From a bacterium (GTDB lineage: Archaea; Nanobdellota; Nanobdellia; Pacearchaeales; GW2011-AR1), in contig JAUUWR010000024.1 of NCBI GenBank assembly GCA_030588935.1, positions 1-11,837 of the forward strand: a DNA stretch of 11,837 nucleotides, in the 5' to 3' direction. This document shows positions 11,822 through 11,837 of this stretch, in pieces. How positions within the stretch are numbered: position 1 is the first letter of the stretch; each line of letters opens with the position of its first letter. The position numbers and the translations under genes were made by a program. The notes under the pieces were generated by a model that saw only the letters and a list, made by a program, of their open reading frames with translations, was not told the DNA's origin and searched no databases.

Positions 11822-11837
11822 ATGAAAAATCAGTGTT
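11822..11837 (+). CDS. first codons of a divergent gene cut by the window edge
   Basis: ATG at 11822 starts a frame MKNQC that runs off the end. Its only support is the TATA box at exactly leaderless distance and the divergent layout with the cupin operon. Nothing can be said about function. Confidence 0.4.

Noticed and set aside
1..11837. tRNA, rRNA or snoRNA genes
   Set aside because: I found no T-arm-like GGTTCRAATC, no GC-rich islands and no paired C/D boxes; a covariance-model search could still find a divergent RNA.

Overview
The window looks like a piece of an AT-rich archaeal genome, most likely a DPANN lineage such as Woesearchaeota or Pacearchaeota. Visible support: many genes have a TTTATAAA- or TTTAAATA-type TATA box centred about 24-28 nt before the start codon, which fits leaderless transcripts. 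A purine-rich Shine-Dalgarno sequence is clearest in front of an operon-internal gene (the ROK kinase). There is a TrmB-family regulator, and a RelE/ParE-like toxin of a type common in archaea. TAA, TGA and TAG are all used as stops, so the code is standard. The lineage is my inference; no rRNA or tRNA is present.

Layout: (1) 1-914: the tail of an unknown upstream gene, then nnrD (NAD(P)H-hydrate repair), convergent with a VTT/DedA-like membrane protein. (2) 1590-1934: a 345-bp gene-poor stretch with a symmetrical TATA box and a 12-codon ORF that looks like the broken start of an HTH regulator. (3) 1935-7089: two related GT4 glycosyltransferases, the first carrying a C-terminal alpha-helical toroid-like domain, separated by an accessory islet (4161-5902). 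The islet holds a wHTH antitoxin/RelE-like toxin pair, a small gene broken by one in-frame stop, and an unknown protein with a Cys cluster. Each of its three transcription units is preceded by a copy of the same roughly 40-55 bp intergenic element. (4) 7134-8332 (minus): a small unknown gene, possibly frameshifted, and a GHMP sugar kinase. (5) 8388-10608: a TrmB-family regulator divergent from a B12-binding-type radical SAM enzyme, with a perfect 20-bp palindrome over the predicted regulator transcription start. (6) 10618-11837: a fossil-like trmB 3' end, then a minus-strand operon of a mannose-6-phosphate-isomerase-type cupin and a ROK sugar kinase with a 14-nt overlap, and the first codons of a divergent gene at the right edge.

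Together, the glycosyltransferases, GHMP kinase, ROK kinase and mannose-6-phosphate-isomerase-like cupin suggest a neighbourhood for hexose activation and glycan or glycolipid assembly, interrupted by a toxin-antitoxin islet. The most novel observation is the three-copy repeat of the islet. It may be a shared operator, a tandem promoter module, a termination element or a cassette boundary. I see no CRISPR array, tRNA, rRNA, transposase or complete defence system.
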